64,000 nt of DNA from Coix lacryma-jobi var. lacryma-jobi (taxonomy: Eukaryota > Streptophyta > Magnoliopsida > Poales > Poaceae): positions 28,286,540 to 28,350,539 of the forward strand of contig CM019828.1 in assembly GCA_009763385.1 (NCBI GenBank), written 5' to 3'. Positions 20,104-30,439 of this stretch are shown here, in pieces. Position numbers and translations under genes: made by a program. The notes under the pieces were generated by a model. It saw only the letters and a program-made list of their open reading frames with translations. It was not told the DNA's origin and made no database searches. Numbering within the stretch: position 1 is the first letter of the stretch; every line of letters begins with the position of its first letter.

Positions 20104-20479
20104 TCGGTATGTATCCAAAAAAAAATGTTTATGGTAAAAATAAATATTTCAAAATTTCAAATAAAAATGTTTAAAAATCATTTTCTGATAGGGAATAATA
20201 TATAATCATAAAAAAAATTTTTTCGACATTTTTTTGGAAATAAATGTTGGAAATTGCAAAAAGGATATTTCGGACAGGAGAAGTTTGAAACTTCAAACGG
20301 CTTTGTCATGGACATAGCCGTTGGAGAAGCAGCCAAAAGGGGAGGCAGAGCTGAGCCCAAAGGGGGGGCGGCCGCCCCCTGGGTCGGCCGCCCCAGCTTT
20401 AACGGCTCTGGCCAACGGCCAGCTGGGGGAGGCTCCTATCCGTGTTGAGCTCAACCCAAAACTGCCTGCAGTTTGCGAC
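20104..20479 (+). other. ATH-A non-coding spacer between gag and internal promoter
   Basis: AT-rich sequence to ~20250 is followed by increasingly GC-rich DNA with a perfect 16-bp palindrome GGGGGCGGCCGCCCCC at 20364-20379. No credible gene is seen. In autonomous Athila elements pol would occupy this position. Confidence 0.6.
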
Positions 20480-20487
20480 TATAAGTA
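20364..20487 (+). promoter_or_regulatory. candidate internal promoter of ATH-A
   Basis: The palindrome GGGGGCGGCCGCCCCC is followed by GGTCGGCCGCCCC. A nearly identical block lies upstream of the LTR TATA box (35723-35757). About 100 bp further on is TATAAGTA (20480-20487). A C/T-rich leader typical of plant 5' UTRs then runs to the ATG at 20714. This would allow a separate transcript for the accessory ORF. The role is inferred; the motifs are seen directly. Confidence 0.5.
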
Positions 20488-20713
20488 GCAGGGGCTCGGG
20501 TGTGACCCTCTCCATCCATTTTCACAAACACTTCTCACCCCCATCTCACTTCTCCAAGCACCACTCCCACTCTCTTGCCATTTCCAACCAACCAACAGCA
20601 GAAAAACCTCATAAAAACACCCATCACAAGCTAGCCAAAAAGTCCCTTGGGTGCAAGGAAAATTTCCCTAGCCACCACTCACCCGAGGGGCGCGCGGTGC
20701 AAAACTTTGCATC

Positions 20714-20832
20714 ATGAAAAAGTTCGGAAGAAAGGTTTCCGGTGCACTCAAGAAAGCCACAAGGTCATCCTCGAAGCGCCAGTATGAGAGCACCTCCTCA
20801 TAACTACTGAACCCCCGGGAAGCCCTCCTCGC
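20714..20832 (+). pseudogene. ATH-A accessory ORF, N-terminal part
   Basis: The ATG at 20714 opens a basic N-terminus (MKKFGRKVSGALKKATRSSS) that could act as a nuclear or RNA-binding signal. The frame hits a stop at 20801-20803 and the continuing sequence is in another frame, so an indel lies near here. COP-A is inserted at 20833. The protein resumes at 32463 after the insertion. Confidence 0.55.
20828..20832. repeat. TSD of COP-A, left copy (CTCGC)
   Basis: CTCGC precedes COP-A and is repeated at 32463-32467 directly after it. Confidence 0.95.
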
Positions 20833-21114
20833 TGAAGGACCGAGAAGCTACCGAAAAGCGACCAGAGGGGGGGTGAATGGGAGCTACAAATTTTCCTTTC
20901 GGAAACTAGTAACCACTGTCCCAAGAATCAACCCCAAGAGCAAACCTAGAGCTTGCAAGTGTCCACGACCCTAGATGTAGGGTGGATGCTTCCAAGAAGC
21001 ACAGCGGGACACTAAACAACCTAGGGAAGCAACGCAAAAGACGGAAACCAAATCCGAGATCGCACAAACAAACAGCGAACAAAACAGCGAAAGTCACAGC
21101 GCGCATCGGCGGCG

Positions 21115-21380
21115 GGCAGCAGTCCGATGCCCAAGCGTCGGACGCGTCCGATGCAACTGTGGCCTCTCGGGAACCTTACTGGACACCCATCGGGCGCTAG
21201 CTACAGTGAACAGCAAGCGTCCGATGCAAAAGCACAGGCGCGCCGCCGATGGCCAACGGACGCGTCCGATGCCCAGCGTCCGATGCCACTTCAAAGCGCT
21301 GCGAAGGTGACACGCGTCACAGGAGCGTCCGATGCTATGAACAGCAGCTTCCGATGCCCCCGTGACCAGCGTCCGATGCC
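21115..21380 (-). repeat. dispersed GCGTCCGATGC motifs in COP-A 3' LTR
   Basis: CpG-rich words (A)GCGTCCGATGC, or the reverse form GCATCGGACGC, occur repeatedly, including a nearly palindromic double copy around 21137-21152. The 5' LTR has the same set at 30709-30985. Confidence 0.75.
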
Positions 21381-22169
21381 CCCGAAAACTGCGCAGTTCT
21401 TTCGCGATTCAACCCGATCTCCTCCGAATCAAAAGCTCTAAGCTAGGATTCGATCTGAGAGGTCACAAGGATGTTAGTGAGCTACTCCTAAGAGATCATA
21501 GCCCGAGTCTAACTCCAAATCGGTGAATCAAAAGAATTTCGGCGGAAGGGAGCAAAAACCGATCCAACACCAAAATCGCTTGATCTCCTAGACCGTGAGG
21601 TTAGAGGAGAATTCCTTCGGTGGAAGGAAAGAAGTGCCTCACGATCTAGAACAACTCAGTTCAAACGGATTGCAAAAGATGAACCGAGCAAGAGATCAAA
21701 CGACGGGAAAATCGTGGAAGGAGAGAAAAAGGATTCCGCGAAGAACACGAACAAAACGCGAATCACAACCACGATCTTGCAGCCGAAGCGCAAACACACG
21801 CTACGACAAGGGAGGTTACGGCCTCCTTTCCTCAAAATCACAAGGTACACAGAGTTGCAAGTCTCTCTGCGGATCTCAGCTACAGCAGGGGATGGGAGAG
21901 CAGGAAACCCTAAGTGTGAAAGAGCAAATGACTGAGAGATAACTGAGATTGGGGGAGGAGGGGTGTCTCCCCTGACTACTTATCTATTCTAGTCTAAGTC
22001 TATTTCCTACTCCCCCTCTCTAAACTAATTACGAGCGAACAGCTAAACCCTAAGGTTATTCTGGACCAACTCGAGTGGTAGGTAGATCCGACGGCCACGC
22101 CCGCACAAATCATCTGCGTTGCCCCACGCAACCTTCCGATTGCCGCCACGTGCCGCCCTCGCTCTGCAC

Positions 22170-22428
22170 CCCCGGTTTGAGGCCCAAACCACGGGAAACC
22201 CGCCTTTTCCAGCTATCCCCCGGTTTGAGGCCCAAACCGGGAAACCAGCCTCTAGCCTGAGTTTTGAGGCCCAAACTCAGCAAACCCGCAGCGCTCGAGT
22301 TTTGAGGCCCAAACTCGGAAACCAGCCCATCGCCCGAGTTTTGTGGCCAAAACTCGGAAACCGTCCGCGCCCAGGTTTTGTGGCTCAACCTGGAAACCGA
22401 GCACCCGAGTTTTGAGGCCCAAACTCGG
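22170..22428 (-). repeat. array of seven hairpin units in COP-A 3' LTR
   Basis: The organisation is the same as at 3085-3341 and 31764-32020: a near-constant centre TTTGAGGCCCAAA with self-complementary arms that differ from unit to unit. Two units have GTGGCC or GTGGCTC centres. Confidence 0.85.
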
Positions 22429-22872
22429 AAAACCGTCCACCCGTTGGTTTTCCCTGGCTCAACCAACAAATCGAAGCTGTAGAGGGGATGCATCGCCCGT
22501 GCACCCCGTCCACCGACACGTGTCCCCAGGTCCTCGACCCGAGCAACACCATGCCCCGCAAGTCTCCGCTCGTCGCTGTCCCAGGCTGCCAGCCACCACA
22601 GCTGATCCTCAAGCACTCCGGTCCCTCAGTCCAAGCCTCACGTCCGCCCTTCACCGCTCGGGTACATCGGCATGGACGTTCGACGCACGGCACGCCCATC
22701 CTTCACCGCACCCGGTCCGTCAGCACGGCACGTCTCTCAACTTGACCTTCACCTGCCCTCGATCACTGTCTCCGTGCTCGACACCTGCACAACACAAGCC
22801 AAAGAACATGCGATCAAACCCGTTGACAATCACTCATCACTCAGAGACTCGGCATACGCCCATGTATCCGCA

Positions 22873-22883
22873 ATCTCCCCCTT
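22873..22883 (-). other. COP-A polypurine tract
   Basis: On the minus strand AAGGGGGAGAT abuts the TG of the 3' LTR. Confidence 0.85.
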
Positions 22884-24501
22884 GATGAGTGCATTGTCAA
22901 CTACACACACAAATCATAAATGAAAGAAGAAGGTAGAAGGAAGGAGAAGAGAGAACTCGACCAAATGACCCAAAAGCATAGCAAAGCCGAAGAAGGTCAA
23001 GTGGAAAAAGCAAAAACTTGGTCCCCAAAGACATGGGCAACGGCTCGACGCAACCAAGCAAAGCAAAGCTAGCCCTCAAGAAGAGGTAGAACAGGCTCAA
23101 CACCGCTAGCAAAATACCAACTGAAAATCGGAGCAAAACATGGCAAAATTGCTAGTCCCTCAAGATAGAGGCACAGAGGCTCAACACAACTAGCAAGAAA
23201 ACCACTCTGAACCAATTGGAACACCGAGACAATCGAAGGATCTTTGAAACAATCATAATCAAAATCGACGCCACATGAGAAAATGTTTGCTAGTTCCTCA
23301 AGACAGAGACGGCTCAACACAACTAGCAAACTCCCCCTCGACAAGTGAACAACGGAGACATAAGATTTATAAAAAACTCTCCCCTTAGTCAACCGAACGG
23401 AGCATGATTTGTCATTTCTCCCCCTTAGTGAAAATGCACTAATCAAGGAACAAAAACGATCAAAGTTCTCCCTCTTAGTGAAAATCTCCCCCTTAGTTGA
23501 ACACCAACCAAGAGAGCCAACTGAAGAGAATGCATATGAAGTCAGAAATGCAAGTTAGCAGCTTCAGGCATATAATCAGAGAATGCAAAATGCTCTAATC
23601 GGTATAACTCCAATGGCACAACTAAGCACTCAAATAGCGAAGGCTCAAAACTGATCACATATACGAAATATGAAGCATATGAGCAAAGTGAGCAGTTTTT
23701 AGCCAAAAGATAGTCACCATCAAAATAGCACTACACATGTATAGATAGAGTCCAAACAAGTGCTAAGCAGATATAAAGGTGAAACTACCCTAGCAAAGTT
23801 CAATCGTCATGCAAAGGAATGGAACATATATTGTGATTTCAGTTTTATATTGGAGTTGCAGCGGTAAAGAATTCACAAGTTCAATTATGTAGCATGTGAT
23901 TGCGAGAGGTTGAAAGCTTGAAAGCTTGTCATGCCTAACTTTAAACCGAGCGAAGCCTATGCCGAAGCAATCAGAAGCTTAAAGCTACGGTTTCGGTCAT
24001 ACACTACACGGCTCAAGTTTAACTCAAAGTGCAATGAGAAACAGTCTCGATATCGTGAGGTGTTGACAAGCAATCCCATCTCGATCTTTTCAATTCACTT
24101 AACACTTGGTTCAATTTTTAAACATATATGAACAAACCAAGCAAGTAAATGACTCAGAACTAGAGACATAGCAACCTAGCATATATGAAAAGCAGGAAAG
24201 GAATCAACACACCCTACACATGCTAGTTGCATATCTCAATGGTGAACATTTTCAGGTTTATATACATATTAAGCAAATTCACCATTCCAAAATAGCTCAG
24301 CTCATACATGTATTAGTGATCAGAAGGAGCATAAGCTACAAGCATTATCATAAGCATCGGAGCATACTAAACAGAGCATAGTTACATTCTAGTGATTATA
24401 GACATGAAGCTCAGAATGTAAATGCATATGCCAAAATGCGAAAGAAAAGAGAATCAAAATAAAAGAGTCAGTCTAGCATACAACTCAAATGCTTCCCCCA
24501 T
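22884..24501 (-). other. COP-A 3' untranslated region with three hairpin-bounded repeats
   Basis: About 1.6 kb between the RNase H stop and the PPT has no gene that can be supported. Three copies of a ~40-bp unit bounded by GCTAG...CTAGC arms and sharing CTCAAGA...GGCTCAACAC lie at 23068-23110, 23151-23194 and 23289-23327. Extra CTCCCCCTTAGT-type runs (PPT-like on the minus strand) occur near 23420-23500. Confidence 0.7.
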
Positions 24502-26113
24502 CTAAAAGGGGAAACACACACCAAGCTCACCCCTCAACCTATTAAAGGTTGATTCGTCTAACGGCTTGGTGAAAATATCAGCCAGTTGGTGATGAGTATC
24601 GACATGGCGAAGGTCGATATCACCCTTCTCCTGGTGGTCTCGCAAGAAATGAAAGCGCACATCAATGTGTTTGGTTTTCGAGTGAAGCACAGGGTTCTTA
24701 GCAACGCTAATAGCACTCGTGCTGTCACAAAGCAAAGACACGCGAGAAAAGCTCAAACCAAAATCACGCAAAGTGGCCATCATCCAGAGTAACTAGGAAC
24801 AGCAGCTAGCCGCAGCAACATACTCAGCCTCCGTGGTAGACTGGGCGACACTAGACTGCTTGCGAGAAGACCACGATACAAGAGAAGATCCAATAAAACG
24901 ACAAGTCCCAGAAGTGGACTTGCGCTCAATGCGACAACCAGCAAAATCGGCATCGGAATAACCGCAAAGCGAGAGGGGTGGAGGAAGCAGAATACCAGAT
25001 CCCGAACTCAGGGTGTGAAACGAAGGTATCTGAAGATGCGCTTCACCGCCTGACGGTGAGAAGTGCGCGGCGACGCCTGAAAGCGTGCGCACAGGCACAC
25101 CGCGAACTGAATGTCCGGGCGTGTCGCCGTCAAGTAGAGGAGCGACCCGATCATACTGCGGTACTCCTTCTGGTCCACTGCTTCTCCATCCACATCTGCA
25201 TCCAGGGCAGTCGTCGTCGACATGGGTGTTGGAAGAGGCTTGGCCTCACCCATATCGAACCGTTTCAGCAAGTCCTTCGTGTACTTGCCCTGGTGCACAA
25301 ACGTCCCCTCTCGGGATTGCTTAATTTGCAACCCGAGAAAGAATGTCAGCTCGCCCATCATGCTCATCTCGAACTCCCTGCTCATAGTATCTGCAAACTT
25401 GGCAACCAAAGCGTGAGAAGAACCACCGAAAATGATATCATCCACGTAAATTTGGACCAAGAGTGTGTCCTTGCCTTGCCTGAGGAGAAAGAGCGTCTAT
25501 CTACACATCCCATTTAAAACCCTTAGCTAGCAGAAAAGTTTTCAATCTATCGTACCAGGCTCTAGGGGCTTGTTTCAAACCATACAAAGCTTTATGGAGT
25601 TTAAAAAACATGGTTGGAAACTTGGGATTTTCAAAACCGGGGGGGGTTGCTCAACATAAACCTCCTCCTCTATGTAGCCATTTAAAAGGCACTCTTGACA
25701 TCCATTTGAAAAAGTTTAAAAACCCTGGATGCAGCATAAGCCAAGAGTATCCTAATAGCCTCCAAACGAGCTACAAGAGCGAAGGTCTCCTCATAGTCTA
25801 TCCCCTCTTTCTGACTAAGCCTTTCGCTACAAGCCGGGCCTTGTTTCTAACAACGTGGCCATCCTCTCCTTGCTTGTTTTTGAAAACCCATTTTGTCCCA
25901 ATAGGCTCACAGTCAGGTGGAGGTGGAACTAGAACCAAACCTGATTCGCTCAAAGTTCTCTAGCTCCTCATGCATGGCATTGACCCAATCCGGATCCGTC
26001 AATGCGTGTCCAACATCTCGGGGCTCAAAATTAGCAACAAAAGCAGAGTGAGCGAAGTGAGAGATGTGCTGTGACCTGGAGCTAGTAACTCGCTCGCCGA
26101 TGTCGCCGATCAT
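24502..26113 (-). pseudogene. COP-A reverse transcriptase and RNase H (frameshifted)
   Basis: The RT begins near 26113 with the linker phrase DPDWVNAMHEELENFER. Between 26000 and 25470 the conserved RT text is present but spread over three frames; SAFLNGYIEEEVYVEQPP-like text can be followed. The catalytic YVDD is at 25437-25448 in MVQIYVDDIIFGG. RNase H follows with SDADFAG, TTEAEY, LLCDSTSAIS and LADIFTKPL, keeping the acidic residues. A TAG at about 24790 interrupts RNase H where a Gln codon is expected. Active-site residues are intact while the frame is broken repeatedly, which suggests recent decay or sequence error. Confidence 0.88.
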
Positions 26114-26599
26114 CTGCTGAGGAGGGTGCTGGCACTGGATGTGTCGTGGCGCCTCCCGAGAAGAAGTGACCTCCCCTCAAAAGCAGCTGGTTCCACCCCG
26201 GGTACAAAAGGTACCGCGCGAGGTGGAGGATCCCACGGACCCCAGGAAGAAGAGGTGTCGGGGCCGTGAGTCGTCGTCGAGGCCGCTCCTTGCGGCACGG
26301 CAGGTGGAGGGGGTGCTGGATCATCCATACCTTCAGCACCCTCATCCTCGTCATCGAAAAGAGGCTCTCCTACCTCATGATCACCTGCACGCTCAAAACG
26401 AGAAGAAGGGAGAAACAAGAGTCTCGTCGAAGGTGACATCTGATGTCTCATGACTCAGTTAGTATCAAGGTTAAGTACACGATATGCTCTAGTGTGAGTG
26501 CCATAACCCAAAAATACTCCGTCAGAAGAGCGAGACTCAAACTTGTCCAAGTTGCCCTTTTTAATATGAAACAGTGGCAACCGAAGACTCTAAAGTAAC

Positions 26600-27330
26600 T
26601 CACCTTGGGTGGCGACCAAAACGCAACTCATAAGAAGTCTTTTTCAAGAATGCTCTCAGAAAAATGCGATTTGAAATGTAGCATGCAGTGTTCATAGCTT
26701 CGGCCCAGAAGCGCCTAGGAGTCCTATGCTCATCGAGCATCGTCCTGGCCATCTCAACAAGGGTCCGATTCTTCCTCTCTACAACACCATTTTGGGGCGG
26801 TGTGTAGGGGGAAGAAAAATGATGCTCCAAACCAAGGCGGTTACAAAACTTCTCAAAATCCGAATTTTTGAATTCGGAACCATTATCACTTCTAATAGCT
26901 CGCATCGAGTTCAAAGGGAACTCGTTCTGAAGACGCAAAATCAGATTGCGAGCAAAGGAGAAAGTCTCAGTCTCTCAGTAAAAAGAAGACCCACAAATAC
27001 CTCGAAAAGTCGTCAACAACAACCAAAACATACCACTTGCCACCAACCGAGCTCACCCGAGCCGGACCAACAAGGTCCATGTGTAAAAGCTCTCTGGGGG
27101 TGCGAGGTCATGACCTTAGTCACTGGATGGTGGGGAGCGGCAACCATCTTCCCATGTCTACAAGAATGGCAAACTAAATCCTCTCCATCGAAAGCTTGGG
27201 CAATCCTCGGATTAGGCCAAGTGAGCTAAGTCTTGCAAGCAAGTCAAAGCTTAAATGACCGAGCCTCCTATGCCACTTCCAAAGATCGGAGGAAGAAGGA
27301 CTAGCCAAAAGACAGCGAGAAGAACCAAAC
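26600..27330 (-). pseudogene. COP-A integrase (frameshifted)
   Basis: Integrase inserts the element DNA into the chromosome. The N-terminal zinc finger is visible as HRRLGH followed by CHSCRHGKM, in frames that shift between them. The catalytic triad is present: Asp in HMDLVGPAR (about 27063-27083), Asp in RSDNGSEF and Glu in PPQNGVVERKNRTL, the last two in one open frame (26938-26600). The C-terminal part runs into a Pro-rich acidic linker (26450-26110) before RT. No chromodomain is seen, as expected for copia. Confidence 0.85.
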
Positions 27331-27487
27331 GACTCTGAGAGAATTCGCGCGAAAAACTTCCCAAAGGGCGAAATCAGACATACAAGATCGCCCTGAAGAT
27401 CTAAGATGCGACTAAGGTTCGTTTAAAACGAATCTCATAGTCGTCATCAAAAAGTTGCAAAACAGAAAGAAGCAAGTAAAATGCAGG

Positions 27488-27700
27488 TTAGAAACAAGAG
27501 CAAACATCGCGCAACACAAAGTGCTCATTAACCCGCACTGTCCCACGGGATAATACCTTACCTTTACTATTGTCGCCGAAGGTTATGTACTCCTTTCCGG
27601 CGACCGGGCTAAGGCTGGAGAACCACTTGGCGTTTTCGGTCATGTGCCTCGAACAACGGGAGTCCACTAACCAAATGTCCTCCAACCGTCTTACCTACAT
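27488..27700 (-). pseudogene. COP-A aspartic protease with altered active site
   Basis: The phrase EDIWLVDSRCSRHMT is the copia protease active site, normally ...DSGCSRHMT. The Gly after Asp-Ser is replaced by Arg (codon at plus-strand 27656-27658). This Gly is part of the D-(S/T)-G motif, so the enzyme encoded here would be expected to be inactive unless the base is a sequence error. The following text WFSSLSP...YITFGDNSKGKVLSRG is typical of the family. The upstream junction to gag is frameshifted. Confidence 0.8.
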
Positions 27701-28033
27701 CAATAAAAAGACATAGGGTGAGCATACGGTCCAACACTGGGTTAGTGAAGTAAGGGGAATACCAGTGTTGGGCCGGCTGCTCAAAAGAAGGGTTAGTGTA
27801 AAAACCATTCCTAGCCTGTCCACGAGGGTAGCGATCACCACGTACAGGAAAACGTGGTCCGCTGTGGGAAGAAGCGCTCACCGCGATACTCAACCTCGGT
27901 GGGGGGAAAGCGCTCAACAAAGCCTCCGCCACGGGGTCCGTTGCCTGCAAAAGCAGGACCCCGTCGGGCACGCTCTCTTCGAGCCCTACGCCTAGGTACT
28001 TGAGGTTCTGGACCTCTAGCCCTAGCGTCTCTC

Positions 28034-28509
28034 CTAAGAGCTTTCCTCTCTGCCTAGGCCTGGGAACCTCACCTTCTCGGGCCTAGCAACTCTCCTCTGG
28101 ACGTTCGGCACATGCCCACCATGTAAAGGGTGGTACAAGTCCGGATTGTCCATCTCCCGAGCACGGCGCGCCTCTCTCTTGCGCCGAAAGCAGAACTCGC
28201 TCAAGTGACCATACCTCCCACAGAAGTCACACTGGTACCTCACCGCGCGCAAAGGGGGTTGTTGGTACGCTGGGTTGTGGGTATGGTTCACATTGCCCTT
28301 CTGTGGCAAGCACTCCTCCTGGATGGGGGGCATTGTGTCAAGCTTGTTCTTGAGGTGGTTTGGCTTGGGTGCCCACACTTGGTTCTTGGGCGGAGCTCTC
28401 GGGGGGTCCTCAAACACCCCATCCTTGGTGGTAGGCTTGGCAGGCTCTTTAGGTGGAAGCTGGTCAGTTTGGGAGTAGTTGTGGAGTAGTGGTGGAGTTG
28501 GCTTATCAC
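28034..28509 (-). pseudogene. COP-A second zinc-knuckle region between gag and protease
   Basis: A minus-strand frame contains CDFCGRYGHLSEFC, a CX2CX4HX4C knuckle, followed by a basic helix FRRKREARRARE. It is Pro- and Lys-rich upstream. Some SIRE/Maximus elements carry an extra knuckle at this point, which would add RNA-binding capacity to the Gag-Pol precursor. The frame is interrupted at both sides. Confidence 0.7.
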
Positions 28510-28891
28510 TCGGGTTTAGACCACTGACTCACCAATCTTCCCAAAGCGGGAAAGATCAACACCTGGAGCGAAACCTACACCTGGACCTCCAGCAGCTCGC
28601 TTGAATTGGGAGATCATCATCCCGAGCTGCAGCTCACCACAAGACACCCATGACAAGATGGTCTGAAGGTATGTGTTTTTCCTCCTCGGTTTGCATCTTG
28701 CCATGCTTCACATTGGATATCTCCATCTCCAAGCCTTCACACAAGGCACACCTCGTGACACAAGTGCTATCCGAGCTGGCCTTCTCTAAGGACTCAAGCT
28801 TGGCGTTTTCTTGCCAACTCGGACTGCAAGACAGGACAAGTCTTGCACGCACCCAACAAGGAAGGTCTAGCCTTCAGCTCATCCAGCTCTC

Positions 28892-30377
28892 CTACCAACG
28901 CAGCACATACTTACCTCTCAAAGTGAGAAGGTCAGTCATGTGCGCGGTGCACGACTCGCACTCAACCTCCTCCGACACGACCACGGTGGACTTGGCAAAC
29001 TCAAGCTCCCTCACCGTGTCCTCCCACTTCTGCCTAAACTCCTTGCGCTCTCTAGCAGCACGCCTAAGCAATTTATCTTGGCTAAGGAGGGCATCAGTAA
29101 GCTTCTCAACCTCGGCAGAGAGCTCGTCGTAGGTGAGTGATACCTGGGAGGTGTCGTCGTCGTCGTTCCGAGGGGTGTGCTCCAGCTCGCCTTCGACCTC
29201 GTCTCCGAGCGCCATGGTGCAGAGGCCTCCGTCGTTGGCGAAGAAGCACAGTCCGTTCAGCTCGTTCAATCCGCTTCTTCTTCCCGGACTCGTCATCGCT
29301 TGAGCAAGCGGAGTCGTCATCCGAGCCGTCGACGTCGCTGAGCGTGGCGAAGAAAGCACGCTGCGCAGCTTGGGCCTTCTCCAAGTACTTCTTCTTGATG
29401 TACTCTTTGTCGAAGCCGCCCCGCTTCTTGTGCCTTCGGGGGACATGCTTCTCCTTGTGCTTGGAGTTGTACTTGTGCCCATGATCGCCTTTCCCCGAAT
29501 GCTTGTTCTTCTTGGGGCAGTTGGCGATGAAGTGGTCGGGGTCGCCGCACTCGTAGCAGCCCGAGCGTCCTCCTCCGCGGCGACGGTTCATGCGGTTGTT
29601 GTGGAACCGCGAGAACCGGTTGGCAAGCAAAGCCAACTCGTCGTCTCCCAAAGACTCCAGCTGGTCTTCTGTGACAGAGAAAAGAGAAGAAAGCGCAAAA
29701 CCAGCTGAGGGGTTAGAGGAAGAGCCGGAAACCAAAGCCATAGTCGGGCCAGAAGGATTTGCATAAGAAGCCCTCGACATGGCATCAATCTCACTGGACT
29801 TGAGCTTGCTGAAGAGCTCGTCGCACGTGAGGGTCTCATAGTTAGGCGATTCGATGATCGCCTGAACCTTGGAATCCCACACCGACCGATCAAGAGTATG
29901 CAAAAGCTTCAAAGCTCTCTCATGATCGTCGAAAGGCAACTGCTCCTTGTTAGCCCTCATCCTGTTGACAATCACCTGAAAGCGAGCGAATAAACTTTCT
30001 ATGCTCTTGCCAGGCTGATGTCGAAAGTTCTCATACTCTCTCTTGAACGACTCATAGAGTCGGGTTTTGACTTGAGAGGTGCCCTCATGAAAACGCATGA
30101 GGGTGGCCCAAATCTCCCGAGCCGTAGAGAGGTGAGAAACACGGTCAAACTCACCCATGCTCAGACAAGAGAAAAGAGCATTACGGGCTCGGCTATTGGC
30201 ATCGTGCTCATCAATTTGCTGCTGAGTCACACGAGCAGCCAAGACCACGTAATTAGCAAAGTTGCAAATATCCCAGATGGAAGCGCCCAAACTCTGCAGA
30301 TAGGCCGACATGCATATCTTCCAATACGCATAGTTCGTCCCATCGAAAAATGGCGGTTTGCCCACGTCGCGATCCAT
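28892..30377 (-). pseudogene. COP-A gag (frameshifted near the C-terminus)
   Basis: The ATG at 30377 follows the PBS by ~45 bp. The N-terminus KPPFFDGTNYAYWKICMSAY is the conserved start of copia Gag (UBN2-type domain), followed by SRARNALFSCLSMGEFDRVS and a typical capsid fold region. The knuckle CYECGDPDHFIANC (CX2CX4HX4C) lies near 29515-29555, followed by Lys/His-rich text. The frame shifts near 29260, after which an acidic coiled-coil segment (ELSAEVEKLTDALLSQDKLL) runs on in another frame to about 28892. Apart from that break the gene is nearly intact, so Gag may have functioned recently. Confidence 0.9.
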
Positions 30378-30422
30378 GTGCCTTCGGTGGATCTAGAACC
30401 GGCTAAGGTGGAAGATCCTTAA

Positions 30423-30437
30423 CCTGCTCCGATACCA
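30423..30437 (-). other. COP-A primer-binding site (initiator tRNA-Met)
   Basis: On the minus strand TGGTATCGGAGCAGG lies two bases inside the 5' LTR end. It matches the tRNA-iMet PBS TGGTATC(A)GAGC with one substitution. Confidence 0.85.
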
Positions 30438-30439
30438 AT

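Larger units (their letters stand above)
20833..22872 (-). repeat. 3' LTR of COP-A
   Basis: The LTR is 2,040 bp, reading TGCGGATACATGGGC... on the minus strand and ending ...GGTCCTTCA. It contains the GCGTCCGATGC-type motif array (about 21115-21380) and the hairpin array at 22170-22428. It is almost collinear with the 5' LTR at 30440-32462. Confidence 0.92.

Noticed and set aside
22884..24501. env-like ORF in the COP-A 3' region, as in some SIRE elements
   Set aside because: No frame longer than ~130 codons, none with membrane features, and the region is dominated by A-rich non-coding text.
28130..30422. Plus-strand frames opposite COP-A gag and pol
   Set aside because: They are antisense shadows of clear minus-strand coding sequence.
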